DNA from: Alphaproteobacteria bacterium
GTDB lineage: Bacteria > Pseudomonadota > Alphaproteobacteria > Reyranellales > Reyranellaceae
Direction of reading: 5' to 3'
Assembly: GCA_017307275.1 (NCBI GenBank)
Contig: JAFKFK010000025.1
Location: 1-64,000, forward strand
Length of the DNA stretch: 64,000 nt
Part shown: one piece after another, positions 43,407-50,901 of the stretch
Layout: each line of letters opens with the position of its first letter
Numbering within the stretch: the stretch's first letter is position 1
Notes under the pieces: generated by a model
The model's database searches: none
What the model was told of the DNA's origin: nothing
What the model saw: the letters and a program-made list of their open reading frames with translations, nothing else
Translations under genes and position numbers: made by a program

Positions 43407-43778
43407 TCACCATTCCTCGATCATCTGCCCGTTGGGCAGGATGGTGACTTTCTTCGGTACGCCCTGCGGCCGTGTCGGCACGGCATCGCGCGTGACATCG
43501 GCCTTCCATGAACCGTCCGGCCGCTGCTGGAGCCTCTGGACCCTGTAGTCCTGACTCTGGATGCGGTCGCGGGCCATGGATTGCGTGTTGGGGTAGGGCG
43601 CCGGGGGCGCCATCACTGGCGCGGGCGGCGGAGTCGGGGGCGGCGGCAAGGCGCCGGGCGACATTGTTTCGGGCATTCGGCCGGCATTGCCGATCGAACC
43701 TGGTGGGAGCTGGGCAAAGGCTGTCCCGGCGGCCACGACCATCGCCACCACAGTGGCGGACATTGGAAAGAGGCGCAT
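43407..43778 (-). CDS. small secreted proline-rich protein (family member C)
   Basis: A 123-residue protein with a Sec signal (SATVVAMVVAAGTAFAQ), a proline-rich middle (LPPPPTPPPAPVMAPPAPYP) and a C-terminal module YRVQRLQQRPDGSWKADV ... KKVTILPNGQMIEE. The last part resembles the C-terminal modules of the proteins at 43884 and 46899: a central GSW followed by an alternating-hydrophobic strand and a Gly turn. No known family is recognised; a PepSY-like fold is possible. It lies directly downstream of the terminator of its neighbour. Confidence 0.72.
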   Translation of the reverse strand: MRLFPMSATVVAMVVAAGTAFAQLPPGSIGNAGRMPETMSPGALPPPPTPPPAPVMAPPAPYPNTQSMARDRIQSQDYRVQRLQQRPDGSWKADVTRDAVPTRPQGVPKKVTILPNGQMIEEW

Positions 43779-43821
43779 GGGAGATCATATGGGACGTCCC
43801 GGCCCCTCTGCCAGAGGCACG

Positions 43822-43855
43822 AAAACGGGACGCCCCACTTTAACGGAGCGCCCCG
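43822..43855 (-). terminator. rho-independent terminator after the 43884 gene
   Basis: On the minus strand CGGGGCGCTCC pairs with GGGGCGTCCCG (11 bp with two G-U pairs, 8-base loop) and is followed by TTTTCG. It lies 28 bp after the stop of the small secreted protein gene. Confidence 0.75.
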
Positions 43856-43883
43856 CCATTCGCGTGCAGAGAGGGTGTGGCGC

Positions 43884-44198
43884 CTACTGCTCGCGAATAT
43901 TGCCTGTCGGGTCCATGACCACGGCAATCTCGGCGTTGTTCTTCATCGCCTTGCCGCTCCAGTTGCCCGAGCTGTCGCGCTTGAGCTGCTTCACGCCGGT
44001 GTAGCCCTTGGCTTCGAGTGCAGCCTTTGCCGCCGTCTCGCCGGCAATCGGCTTCGCGGTCGGACTGCCGGTACCCGGCATCGTCGTCGTGCCGCCGGGC
44101 GCGCTCGGTGTGGTGGGCTGCGTCGTCGTCTGTGCGTAGGCGGCGCTGCCGATGCCAGCGGCTGCGATCAGGGCGAGCGTGACGAAAGTGGTCCGCAT
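43884..44198 (-). CDS. small secreted protein (family member A)
   Basis: A 104-residue protein with a Sec signal (TLALIAAAGIGSAAYAQ), a Thr/Pro/Gly-rich linker (about 23-50) and a C-terminal domain ALEAKGYTGVKQLKRDSSG then NWSGKAMKNNAEIAVVMDPTGN. The second half closely matches the protein at 46899 (GYTNIKELKRQDDGSWRARATKN). The alpha-beta pattern is PepSY-like but this is tentative. Function unknown; an envelope or periplasmic role is probable. It is divergent from the amidohydrolase gene at 44362. Confidence 0.8.
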   Translation of the reverse strand: MRTTFVTLALIAAAGIGSAAYAQTTTQPTTPSAPGGTTTMPGTGSPTAKPIAGETAAKAALEAKGYTGVKQLKRDSSGNWSGKAMKNNAEIAVVMDPTGNIREQ

Positions 44199-44361
44199 GT
44201 TGGTCGTCCTCCGTTCGAGCGTTGAGAGGGGTAGGTGGGCTGTCCGGACTCAACGTCGTGGCACACGAAGGTGTTGCATCGAAAATTGTCGCCGACGAAT
44301 CAAGCGCGCTCCGTGCTAGGAGAGTGTTCGACAGTGCACGGCACGACGGAGGGTAAGCAAC

Positions 44362-45915
44362 ATGGCGAAGGCAGCAATGACGGTGATCCGCGGCGGCCGC
44401 GTTCTCGATATCAAGCGCCACGCTGCACCGAAGGCCGACATCCTGGTGAAGGGCGATACGATCGTCGAAATCGGCAGGCCCGGTCTTTCTGCTCCGCGGA
44501 CAGCGACGGTGGTCGATGCACGTGACCGTTTGCTGCAACCTGGCTTGGTCAACGGTCACACGCATAGTCATGGCAATCTCGCCAAGGGCATGATGGATCG
44601 CATCACGCTCGAACTGTTGCTGACGGCCGGTCCTTACATGAGCGGCGCGCGCACGCTGGAGGACAAGTATCTTTCGAGCCTGATCGGTGCTGCCGAGATG
44701 GTGCTGAAAGGATGCACGGCCGCGTACGATCTTGCGGCGGAGTTCCCCATGCCGACGGCCGAAGGGCTCGCGGCAATCGGCCAGGCCTATGCCGACATCG
44801 GCATGCGCGCGACCCTGGCGCCGATGGTGGCCGACACCAGTTTCTTCGAAGCCATTCCTGGCCTGATGGATCGTCTGTCGCCGTCGCTGCAGAAGGAGGT
44901 CGAGCGCTATCGTCTCGCACCGTACAAGGCGAGCATCGCTCAGATGAAGAAGGCGCTGCATGGCTGGAAGCTTGGGCCGAAGGGCGTGCATCTCGCCGTG
45001 GCGCCGACCATCCCGCATCACTGCAGCCGCGCGTTTCTCTTGGCGTGCCTCAAGCTCTCGAAGGACTATGGCACGGGCCTGCACAGCCATGTGGCGGAGT
45101 CCAAAGTCCAGGTGATCGCGGGCTATCAGCTCTACGGCAGCTCGCTTACCGCCTACATGGATTCGCTGGGGCTCGTCGGACCCGACTTCACCGTTGCGCA
45201 TGGCGTCTGGCTCGATGGCGACGACATGAAGCTGCTCGGCGATCGCGGCGCCTCGGTCTCGCACAATCCCGGTTCCAACATGTTGCTGGGCAACGGCATT
45301 GCCGACATGCGCGGCATGCTCGACGCCAAGGTGAACGTGGGAATCGGTACCGATGGCGCGAGCTGTTCGGACAATCAGAACATGTACGAGAACATGCGGC
45401 TCGCCTCGATGGTCTCCAAGGTGCAGGGGCCGGATCGGCAGAACTGGATCTCGACGGAGGAAGTGCTCGAAGCTGCGACCGCCGGAAGCGCCCGCGCGCT
45501 GGGGCTGGGCGATCGCATCGGCAAGCTCGAAGCCGGCTACAAGGCCGACATCGTGTTCCTCGACCTTGGCCATGTGAACTGGATCCCATTCAACGATCCG
45601 ACCAACCAGATCGTCCATACCGAGGATGGCTCGGCCGTGCATTCGGTGATGATCGGCGGCCGCATGGTGGTCGAGGACCACAAGCTTCTGACCATCGACC
45701 TGGCGCAAGTGGCCAAGAAGGCCGAGAAGGCGCGCGAGCGACTGGAGAAGGGGCGGGGCCCGGCGAAGGCGCTTTACGACAGGCTGGAGAAGGTCGTGGG
45801 GACGTTCTGTCCGGGGCTGGCCAAGCAGCCTCTACACATCGACCGGTTCGGCGGCGGGCATCATCACGGCCATGTTCATCATGCCCGCTGTTCGTCCCAA
45901 CCCTTGCGCCGGTAG
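44362..45915 (+). CDS. amidohydrolase (chlorohydrolase/deaminase-like) with His-rich C-terminus
   Basis: A 517-residue metal-dependent hydrolase. HxH metal site VNGHTHSHGNLAKGM, later THSHV-type site GLHSHVAESKVQ, AHGVWLDGDDMKLL and the Asp in NVGIGTDGASCSDNQNM. It is similar in outline to the amidohydrolase at 32187. The final residues contain GGGHHHGHVHH, a potential metal-binding tail that also overlaps the convergent gene. The natural substrate is unknown. AGGGTAAG precedes the ATG. Confidence 0.87.
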   Translation: MAKAAMTVIRGGRVLDIKRHAAPKADILVKGDTIVEIGRPGLSAPRTATVVDARDRLLQPGLVNGHTHSHGNLAKGMMDRITLELLLTAGPYMSGARTLEDKYLSSLIGAAEMVLKGCTAAYDLAAEFPMPTAEGLAAIGQAYADIGMRATLAPMVADTSFFEAIPGLMDRLSPSLQKEVERYRLAPYKASIAQMKKALHGWKLGPKGVHLAVAPTIPHHCSRAFLLACLKLSKDYGTGLHSHVAESKVQVIAGYQLYGSSLTAYMDSLGLVGPDFTVAHGVWLDGDDMKLLGDRGASVSHNPGSNMLLGNGIADMRGMLDAKVNVGIGTDGASCSDNQNMYENMRLASMVSKVQGPDRQNWISTEEVLEAATAGSARALGLGDRIGKLEAGYKADIVFLDLGHVNWIPFNDPTNQIVHTEDGSAVHSVMIGGRMVVEDHKLLTIDLAQVAKKAEKARERLEKGRGPAKALYDRLEKVVGTFCPGLAKQPLHIDRFGGGHHHGHVHHARCSSQPLRR

Positions 45916-46214
45916 CCGTAGCGGACGAGGCGAACCGCGACGATGCCATTCAGCACGAAGGCACCGATCACGATGACGAGCATGGTGATCAAACCCGTCA
46001 GGGAGGCATCGAACAAATAGACCGAGAAGGTGAGGCCGACGACGGCGCCCACGGCGATGCCTGCCATGACCAGCAGCATCACGATAGCCAGCAAGTAGAG
46101 CCGCTTCGCGATGAGATAGAGCGGGCCGCCCAGTGCGCCCCAGACGTAGGACCCCCGATTGAGAACGAGCAGCTCGTCTGTCGCGGGGTTGTCCAGTCGA
46201 TAGCTGTTCAGCAC
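45879..46214 (-). CDS. small membrane protein (DUF2628-like)
   Basis: A 111-residue membrane protein that begins with a soluble ATDELLVLNRGSYVWGALGGPLYLI stretch followed by two hydrophobic helices (YLLAIVMLLVMAGIAVGAVVG; GLITMLVIVIGAFVLNGIVAV) and ends with RYGYRRKGWDE. The YVWGALGGPLYLI...RLVRYGYRRKGW layout is like DUF2628 proteins of alphaproteobacteria, but the match is from pattern alone. The start is GTG 46214. Its 3' end overlaps the amidohydrolase by 37 bp. Confidence 0.7.
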   Translation of the reverse strand: MLNSYRLDNPATDELLVLNRGSYVWGALGGPLYLIAKRLYLLAIVMLLVMAGIAVGAVVGLTFSVYLFDASLTGLITMLVIVIGAFVLNGIVAVRLVRYGYRRKGWDEQRA

Positions 46215-46281
46215 ACGGTCACTTCTGGCAGTCGAGGGTTGGATTTATCACAAGGTTGCATCGGAAGCCAACAATACGACC

Positions 46282-46851
46282 TCAGGCTGCCGCTACGCCG
46301 ATCAGCGTATCGTGCAGCCAGAACATCAGGACGTAGGCCGCCGTGCCGAGCAGAACTACCAGAACATCGTTCCCGGACCAACCGACCTGTGCCGCCCCGG
46401 CATCGCCCCGGCGCTTCAGCGAAATACGGTCGTACACCGCCCAGGCCAGTAGTCCGCCGAAGAGCAGGATGGAGCCGAGATCGCCGTTCACCAGCAGATG
46501 CGACAGCGCCCAGGCCTTCACGGCGACCAGCATGGGGTGGCGCAGGAGGGACTTGATACGGCTGGGCGGCGAATAGGTGGCGACCAGCGCGACGAAGGCG
46601 AACCACAACAAAAACAGTGCGATCGGATGGAAAATCGCGCGTGGCGGGTTCCAGACTTGGATATAGCCCGTGCTGCGGTAAGCCCCGAAACCCACGACAA
46701 TCAGGACCAGACCGACGAGCGAAATCAACGAATAGAGGCCCTTGTAGGGGCCTTCGCCCAATCGGCCAATCAGCGCAGCGCGGGGGCTTCGCAAGGTGCC
46801 GAAGGTGTGGGCGCCGAGAAAGAGAACGAGACCGACAACGAGCCATTCCAT
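46282..46851 (-). CDS. NnrU family membrane protein
   Basis: A 189-residue integral membrane protein with about five helices. Typical NnrU features: an N-terminal GLVLFLGAHTFGTLRSPRA, the KGLYSLISLVGLVLIVVGFGAYR helix, and LRHPMLVAVKAWALSHLLVNGD, which carries the conserved His. NnrU was first linked to nitric oxide/nitrite metabolism but is also found without denitrification genes, as here. No nir or nor genes occur in the window. Confidence 0.87.
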   Translation of the reverse strand: MEWLVVGLVLFLGAHTFGTLRSPRAALIGRLGEGPYKGLYSLISLVGLVLIVVGFGAYRSTGYIQVWNPPRAIFHPIALFLLWFAFVALVATYSPPSRIKSLLRHPMLVAVKAWALSHLLVNGDLGSILLFGGLLAWAVYDRISLKRRGDAGAAQVGWSGNDVLVVLLGTAAYVLMFWLHDTLIGVAAA

Positions 46852-46898
46852 GCCGCGACCATAGCACGACAGGGTAGGGCAGGCTGGGGGGCTCTTTG

Positions 46899-47195
46899 CT
46901 ACTGCGACATCTGGGTGACGAGCCCGGTAGAATCGACCGAGATCGCGACTTCCTCGTTGTTCTTGGTCGCACGGGCTCGCCAGGAGCCGTCATCCTGGCG
47001 TTTCAGCTCCTTGATGTTGGTGTAGCCACTGGCTTCGATTTGCGTGCGCGCCGATGTGGCACTCTGCGCCGTGCCGGGCATGCCGGCCGGGGGCACCGAC
47101 GGTGTCGTCGCGGTGCCGGGCGAGGTGCCTGTTTGCGCTATCACCAGGGAAGTGGAGGCCAACAGAGCTGCGGCCGCCAATAGGATAGGTTTCAT
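46899..47195 (-). CDS. small secreted protein (family member B)
   Basis: A 98-residue protein: signal KPILLAAAALLASTSLVIAQ, a Thr/Ser/Pro-rich linker, and a C-terminal IEASGYTNIKELKRQDDGSW then RARATKNNEEVAISVDSTG. It is a paralogue of the 43884 protein. ATG 47195 follows GGAGAG. A perfect 9-bp inverted repeat lies 16 bp upstream of the start. Unknown function; probably periplasmic. Confidence 0.8.
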   Translation of the reverse strand: MKPILLAAAALLASTSLVIAQTGTSPGTATTPSVPPAGMPGTAQSATSARTQIEASGYTNIKELKRQDDGSWRARATKNNEEVAISVDSTGLVTQMSQ

Positions 47196-47210
47196 GGAAG
47201 GCACTCTCCA

Positions 47211-47234
47211 CATTACTGATGCCACTCAGTAATG
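47211..47234. repeat. perfect inverted repeat upstream of the 46899 gene
   Basis: CATTACTGA (47211-47219) and TCAGTAATG (47226-47234) with a 6-base spacer, ending 16 bp before the start of the small secreted protein gene on the minus strand, next to its GGAGAG. Either an operator or an mRNA hairpin. Confidence 0.6.
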
Positions 47235-47263
47235 CGGGCCGCGCCCGAACGTTGCACGGCGCC

Positions 47264-47653
47264 TCAGGCGAGATCTTCGGTCGAAGCCTTGAAGGCGTAG
47301 CCTGGATTGCATCCCATGACCTTCAAAAAGGTCTCGTTGATCAGTCGGGCGACAGCTTCCGGCTGGTTGCCGCCGGTGCCGACCGTGGCGAAGGCATTGG
47401 CATCCCAATCGACCAGCGCGAGGTCGAGATCGTGCAGAGTTTCGAGCGCGCCACTCAATTCCAGGCGGCTGAGCGGATCGTCGGCATAGGGGTAGGGGGC
47501 AAGGTTGATGGTTTCCGCCATGACCTGAATGGAAACATCCATGCCCTCGGAATTCACCGCTTCGAGGGTACAGCAGAGCATGCCGCCTTCGTTCTTCTCG
47601 CTGTAGATGTCGCCTATCGCGGTGGCAATAGCCGCCGCCTGACCCTCACTCAT
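47264..47653 (-). CDS. conserved-looking acidic protein of unknown function
   Basis: A 129-residue soluble acidic protein not recognised. It has a short Cys pair (GGMLCCTLEAV), a likely beta region VSIQVMAETINLAPYPYADDPLSRLE, and a helix GNQPEAVARLINETFLKVMGCNPGY. No signal peptide or membrane segment. Possible relation to type III-chaperone-like or TY-Chap folds is only an impression from its helix-strand pattern. Weak ribosome-binding site before the ATG. Confidence 0.62.
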   Translation of the reverse strand: MSEGQAAAIATAIGDIYSEKNEGGMLCCTLEAVNSEGMDVSIQVMAETINLAPYPYADDPLSRLELSGALETLHDLDLALVDWDANAFATVGTGGNQPEAVARLINETFLKVMGCNPGYAFKASTEDLA

Positions 47654-47818
47654 GCTCCAAGTCCCCTATCCTTAATAGTCATGGCTGGAGAGTCGCCCCA
47701 AGCCACAAAATGCCCCGCCGCCTCCCCGCTGTCTCCATGATTAAGCCGCAGACGGGAGCAACCGTCTCTGGCGTAGCGCGTTCCATTTCGACGGTCGAGG
47801 GGGCCGTTGAGGGGTGTC

Positions 47819-48376
47819 GTGAGAATTTTTCCTGTGCTCATATCGTCGGCCCTTGTGCTGGCATTCCTGCCTGCGGCGGCACAGCAAATCGCGGCTGTTC
47901 CGGCGAAGGTTGATTGCGCTGCCGATGAACCCGATCCTGTCCAGATCAGCTGGGATGCACCTTGCGAGCAGGGCAACTGGCTGTTCGAACCGGGAGTGGG
48001 CTGCCGCATGTGGGACTGGCATCCCGACCTCGAAGACAAGGCAAGCTGGACCGGCTCCTGTCGTGGTGCCTTGAAGGAAGGGACCGGCGTCGTGCAGTGG
48101 ACCGAGCATGGAGAGCTCATCGACCGCTTCGAGGGAACCTATCGCAACGGTCGCCGGGAGGGCGCCGGACGCTATAGCTGGACCCCGACCGACTGGTTCG
48201 AAGGCACCTACGCCAACGACGTCCCGAACGGTCCCGGCACTGTAAGTCTCGGTGGCATCACGCTCTCGGGGACCTGGCGCAACGGCTGTCTGGCCGTGGA
48301 CGACAAGGTCGTGGCCGTCGGCGTTTCCCGCTCGAGCTGTGAGGGCACTCCCCGGGAAACGGCCAACCTGAAATAG
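47819..48376 (+). CDS. exported MORN-repeat protein
   Basis: A 185-residue protein with a Sec signal (VLISSALVLAFLPAAAQ), a Cys-containing domain (VDCAADEP...PCEQGNW...GCRMWDW) and three or more MORN motifs in the second half: SWTGSCRGALKEGTG, DRFEGTYRNGRREGAGRY and DWFEGTYANDVPNGPGTV. MORN repeats often anchor proteins to membranes or lipids. The start is GTG 47819 after GAGGGG. Function unknown; probably envelope-associated. Convergent with the chromate transporter. Confidence 0.82.
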   Translation: MRIFPVLISSALVLAFLPAAAQQIAAVPAKVDCAADEPDPVQISWDAPCEQGNWLFEPGVGCRMWDWHPDLEDKASWTGSCRGALKEGTGVVQWTEHGELIDRFEGTYRNGRREGAGRYSWTPTDWFEGTYANDVPNGPGTVSLGGITLSGTWRNGCLAVDDKVVAVGVSRSSCEGTPRETANLK

Positions 48377-48390
48377 GCTGGCCCCGGAGG

Positions 48391-48415
48391 CAGCTCAGCT
48401 CAGCTCAGCTCAGCT
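48391..48415. repeat. CAGCT pentanucleotide tandem repeat (5 copies)
   Basis: CAGCT is repeated five times in a row, followed by CAGGC. It lies between two convergent genes and contains the TGA stop of the ChrA C-terminal half. Slippage here would not alter a reading frame except beyond the stop. Confidence 0.85.
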
Positions 48416-48943
48416 CAGGCCGAGATAGTGCATGCCCATGCCGATCAGGCCGGAGGCGACGATCGGGTAGGCGGGGTTGATCTTGGTCCGCCACAGCAGC
48501 AGGAAGACCGCGAGGCCGATGGCGCCATAGAAGATATCGGTGATGGCACCGATACCCATGATGATGGCGCCGGCCAGCACCAGCCCGACAGCGACGGAGC
48601 CCAAGCCCGTCTGGATTGCCGGCCGCCAGCGCCACGTGGCGAGATGCGTCCACAGACGGCCGACTGCGAAGGTAAGCAGGCCCGTCGGCAGGAAGAACGC
48701 TACTAACGCCACGACCGCGCCGGGGATGTGACCGACGACGGCGCCGATCGACGCCACCATCATCATGTTGGGGCCGGGCGAGAGCTGGCCCAGGCTGTAG
48801 AAATGCAGGAGCTCCGGGAAAGTCACCCAGTGGTAGGTGTTGACCGTGAGTTCCTTGAGTTCGGGAAAGGCTGCCATGCCGCCGCCGATGGTCAGCAGCG
48901 ACAGGTAGGAGAAGACCCCCGCGAGGTCCCAGAGCTGTTTCAT
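48410..48943 (-). CDS. chrA: chromate transporter half, ChrA C-terminal type
   Basis: A 177-residue membrane protein forming one half of a split ChrA. Features: GGGMAAFPELKELTVN, the loop LGQLSPGPNMMMVASIGAVVGHIPGAVVALVAFFLPT that is typical of ChrA halves, and about six helices. Short-chain ChrA proteins occur as pairs that work together to export chromate or a related anion. ATG 48943 overlaps the first half's stop by 4 bp. A pentanucleotide repeat begins at its stop. Confidence 0.88.
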   Translation of the reverse strand: MKQLWDLAGVFSYLSLLTIGGGMAAFPELKELTVNTYHWVTFPELLHFYSLGQLSPGPNMMMVASIGAVVGHIPGAVVALVAFFLPTGLLTFAVGRLWTHLATWRWRPAIQTGLGSVAVGLVLAGAIIMGIGAITDIFYGAIGLAVFLLLWRTKINPAYPIVASGLIGMGMHYLGLS

Positions 48944-49509
48944 CGCGGAGTCCTGTCCCGCGGCCGATGCCACCAGATCGCGACCGCCCCGGCGACCAGC
49001 AGTGCAATGGGCACCGACACCTTGAAGAACGCCACGGCCGCAGCCGTCGCGGCCACGAACAGATAGTCGGCCGGCGTCTTCAGGACCTTGGCGCCGAGCT
49101 GCACCATCACGACGAGGATCAGGCCGACTGCACCGGCGGCGATCCCGTGCAGGAAGGCCTTCGACCAGGGATCGTCGCCGCCGATGCCGTAGGCGAAAGC
49201 CGCGCCCGTCATCAGGATCGCGCCCGGCAGGCACATGCCGAGGGTAGCGACCAGCGCACCCATGCCGCCGCGCAGCCGGTCGCCGACCAGGATCGACATG
49301 TTGGTGGCGTTGAGGCCGGGCAGGGTCTGGCTGATCGACAGCAGCTCGACGAACGCAAGATCGTCGAGCCAGCGGTGGCGAACGACCAGCCCGGTACGGA
49401 GATAGGCGACCACACCGCCACCCAGGCTGGTGGCACCCATCACCAGGAAGACCCAGAAGAGCTTTCCCAGCGACGGCGGTTCTGCAACTTGTTGAGGGGC
49501 GTCGTTCAT
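48940..49509 (-). CDS. chrA: chromate transporter half, ChrA N-terminal type
   Basis: A 189-residue partner. It shows LFWVFLVMGATSLGGGVVAYLRTGLV and the SISQTLPGLNATNMSILVGDRLRGGMGALVATLGMCLPG motif of ChrA. The two genes make a heteromeric transporter. Start ATG 49509 overlaps the stop of the upstream CYTH-like gene (ATGA), so all three genes are translationally coupled. Chromate resistance is the family function; another anion is possible because no chrB regulator is in view. Confidence 0.88.
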   Translation of the reverse strand: MNDAPQQVAEPPSLGKLFWVFLVMGATSLGGGVVAYLRTGLVVRHRWLDDLAFVELLSISQTLPGLNATNMSILVGDRLRGGMGALVATLGMCLPGAILMTGAAFAYGIGGDDPWSKAFLHGIAAGAVGLILVVMVQLGAKVLKTPADYLFVAATAAAVAFFKVSVPIALLVAGAVAIWWHRPRDRTPR

Positions 49510-50456
49510 TCGTGGGCTTGTGGCGGATTGCCTTTGAGGCGGTAGACGGCGCCGGTCTTGGTGGTCGTGAGGGCGAGCCAGTCTCCGGCGGTCTGCTGCA
49601 GTTCCAGGAAGAACCGCTCGCAATGGTTCAGGGCCTTGTGGCTGATGTCCTCCGGCCCGGCGAAACGGAGCTGGAAGGCGAACTCTCCGACAAAGGCGTG
49701 ATGGTCGCCGCGTGAGCGCCACAGGCCGAGATTGGCCGTCGCAGCCGTATGATGACCGAAGTCCAGCGTGCAGATGTCCTGCAGCAGTTCCTCGACGATG
49801 GTCTGGTTGACCAGGGAGACGTCATCGGGCCCATCGCAGGAAATCGAGGAGAGGGCCGGGAAGATCTTGGTGAGTTCGGGCAGGGACATGTGGCCGAGCG
49901 ACGACATGACGACGCGTGCCGCCTCCGGGGCCTGACTCAGGCCGAACTCGACATTGTGCGAGAGCAGTCGCCGCATACCGCCGATCTTCTCCTTGAGCGG
50001 CATGACTTCGAGCTTGAACTTGATCTTGTACTTGCCGTCGATCTGCGGCCGCACGTCGAGAGCCTGTGCCTTGGCCATGTCGTCGCTGCGGTACTTGAAG
50101 ACGATCTCCGGATCGCCGATGGCAAACCCGTCCTCGTAGGCGATGCGCCGCCGGACGATGAAGGCATTGTTGTAGAGATGGTAGCCGCCGGTATCGAGGA
50201 ACAGGACCTCGCGCACCTCGGGCCGCTGCATCAGCTTGGGCGTATGCTGAAAGCCGACCCCCGTCGTCTCGGCGGCGCGCTGCACCAGGGCGGCGAACTC
50301 CTTGAAGACGTGCGCGGACGTAAAGCGGTCAGGCTTCAGAATCAATTTGCACTGGAGATAGCCTATCTCGTCACAGCGGCGTCCATCTGCATAGGTGCTC
50401 GCCTGACGCTCGCCCAGCCAGGTCGCGATCTGGCCGTCTACGTGGTTGTGATGCAT
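49506..50456 (-). CDS. CYTH-like (triphosphate tunnel)-type protein of unknown function
   Basis: A 316-residue soluble protein without a signal peptide. A central segment reads VREVLFLDTGGYHLYNNAFIVRRRIAYEDG then PEIVFKYRSDDMA and YKIKFKLEVMPL. The order (FDT-like strand, long Arg-rich strand, FK strand, acidic strand) is that of CYTH/triphosphate tunnel enzymes, but the N-terminal ExExK is not clear, so the assignment is tentative. The C-terminus is not recognised. It overlaps the first chrA gene by 4 bp, suggesting a functional link. Confidence 0.6.
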   Translation of the reverse strand: MHHNHVDGQIATWLGERQASTYADGRRCDEIGYLQCKLILKPDRFTSAHVFKEFAALVQRAAETTGVGFQHTPKLMQRPEVREVLFLDTGGYHLYNNAFIVRRRIAYEDGFAIGDPEIVFKYRSDDMAKAQALDVRPQIDGKYKIKFKLEVMPLKEKIGGMRRLLSHNVEFGLSQAPEAARVVMSSLGHMSLPELTKIFPALSSISCDGPDDVSLVNQTIVEELLQDICTLDFGHHTAATANLGLWRSRGDHHAFVGEFAFQLRFAGPEDISHKALNHCERFFLELQQTAGDWLALTTTKTGAVYRLKGNPPQAHE

Positions 50457-50487
50457 TCCTGCTCCCTTGATGCAAGGTATCGCGCGC

Positions 50488-50799
50488 TCATTGTCCTGTC
50501 ATCTGCGCTGCACTGGATTGATCTGCCCGACCGAAGGTCTCGACCTTTCCGTCGATGAAGCAGACGTAGTAGCGGTCCGACATGGTCCAGGGCGTGCGCT
50601 GCCAGAAGTCCTTCAGCACGGTGTAGTAGGAGCAGTCCTTGCCGGGCGAATAGGCCGAGCTCTCCGAGGGACCCAGGACGGCCTGGACCTGATCGCGGCT
50701 CATGCCGGCATGCAGCCGCTCGACGTTGTCGCCGTGCACGCAAGCCCCCAGTAGAGCCGCAAGCAGGATGGTGGAAAGCAGCGCGAGATGATGCTTCAT
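50488..50799 (-). CDS. SmpA/OmlA (BamE-like) lipoprotein
   Basis: A 103-residue lipoprotein: signal LALLSTILLAALLGAC with lipobox LGAC, then GDNVERLHAGMSRDQVQAVLGPSES, the helix-turn of the SmpA/OmlA fold. Such proteins are outer-membrane associated and often sit next to the BAM machine; this one is a divergent paralogue, since it has an extra DCSYYTVLKDFWQRTPWTMSDRYYV loop. It is upstream of the CYTH-like gene with a 31-bp gap. Confidence 0.8.
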   Translation of the reverse strand: MKHHLALLSTILLAALLGACVHGDNVERLHAGMSRDQVQAVLGPSESSAYSPGKDCSYYTVLKDFWQRTPWTMSDRYYVCFIDGKVETFGRADQSSAAQMTGQ

Positions 50800-50901
50800 C
50801 TCCTTCTCCCTAAGCGATTAGTCAGGCTTGGCCTCACCGCCAACAATTGTCGGGCAGGTGGACCGCTGGCGCAATTCCAGACGATGCGCTAGGTCGGAAG
50901 G

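Noticed and set aside
47750..47767. AGACGG-N6-CCGTCT dyad before the MORN gene
   Set aside because: A 6-bp GC stem without a T-run or clear link to a start codon; frequent in high-GC DNA.
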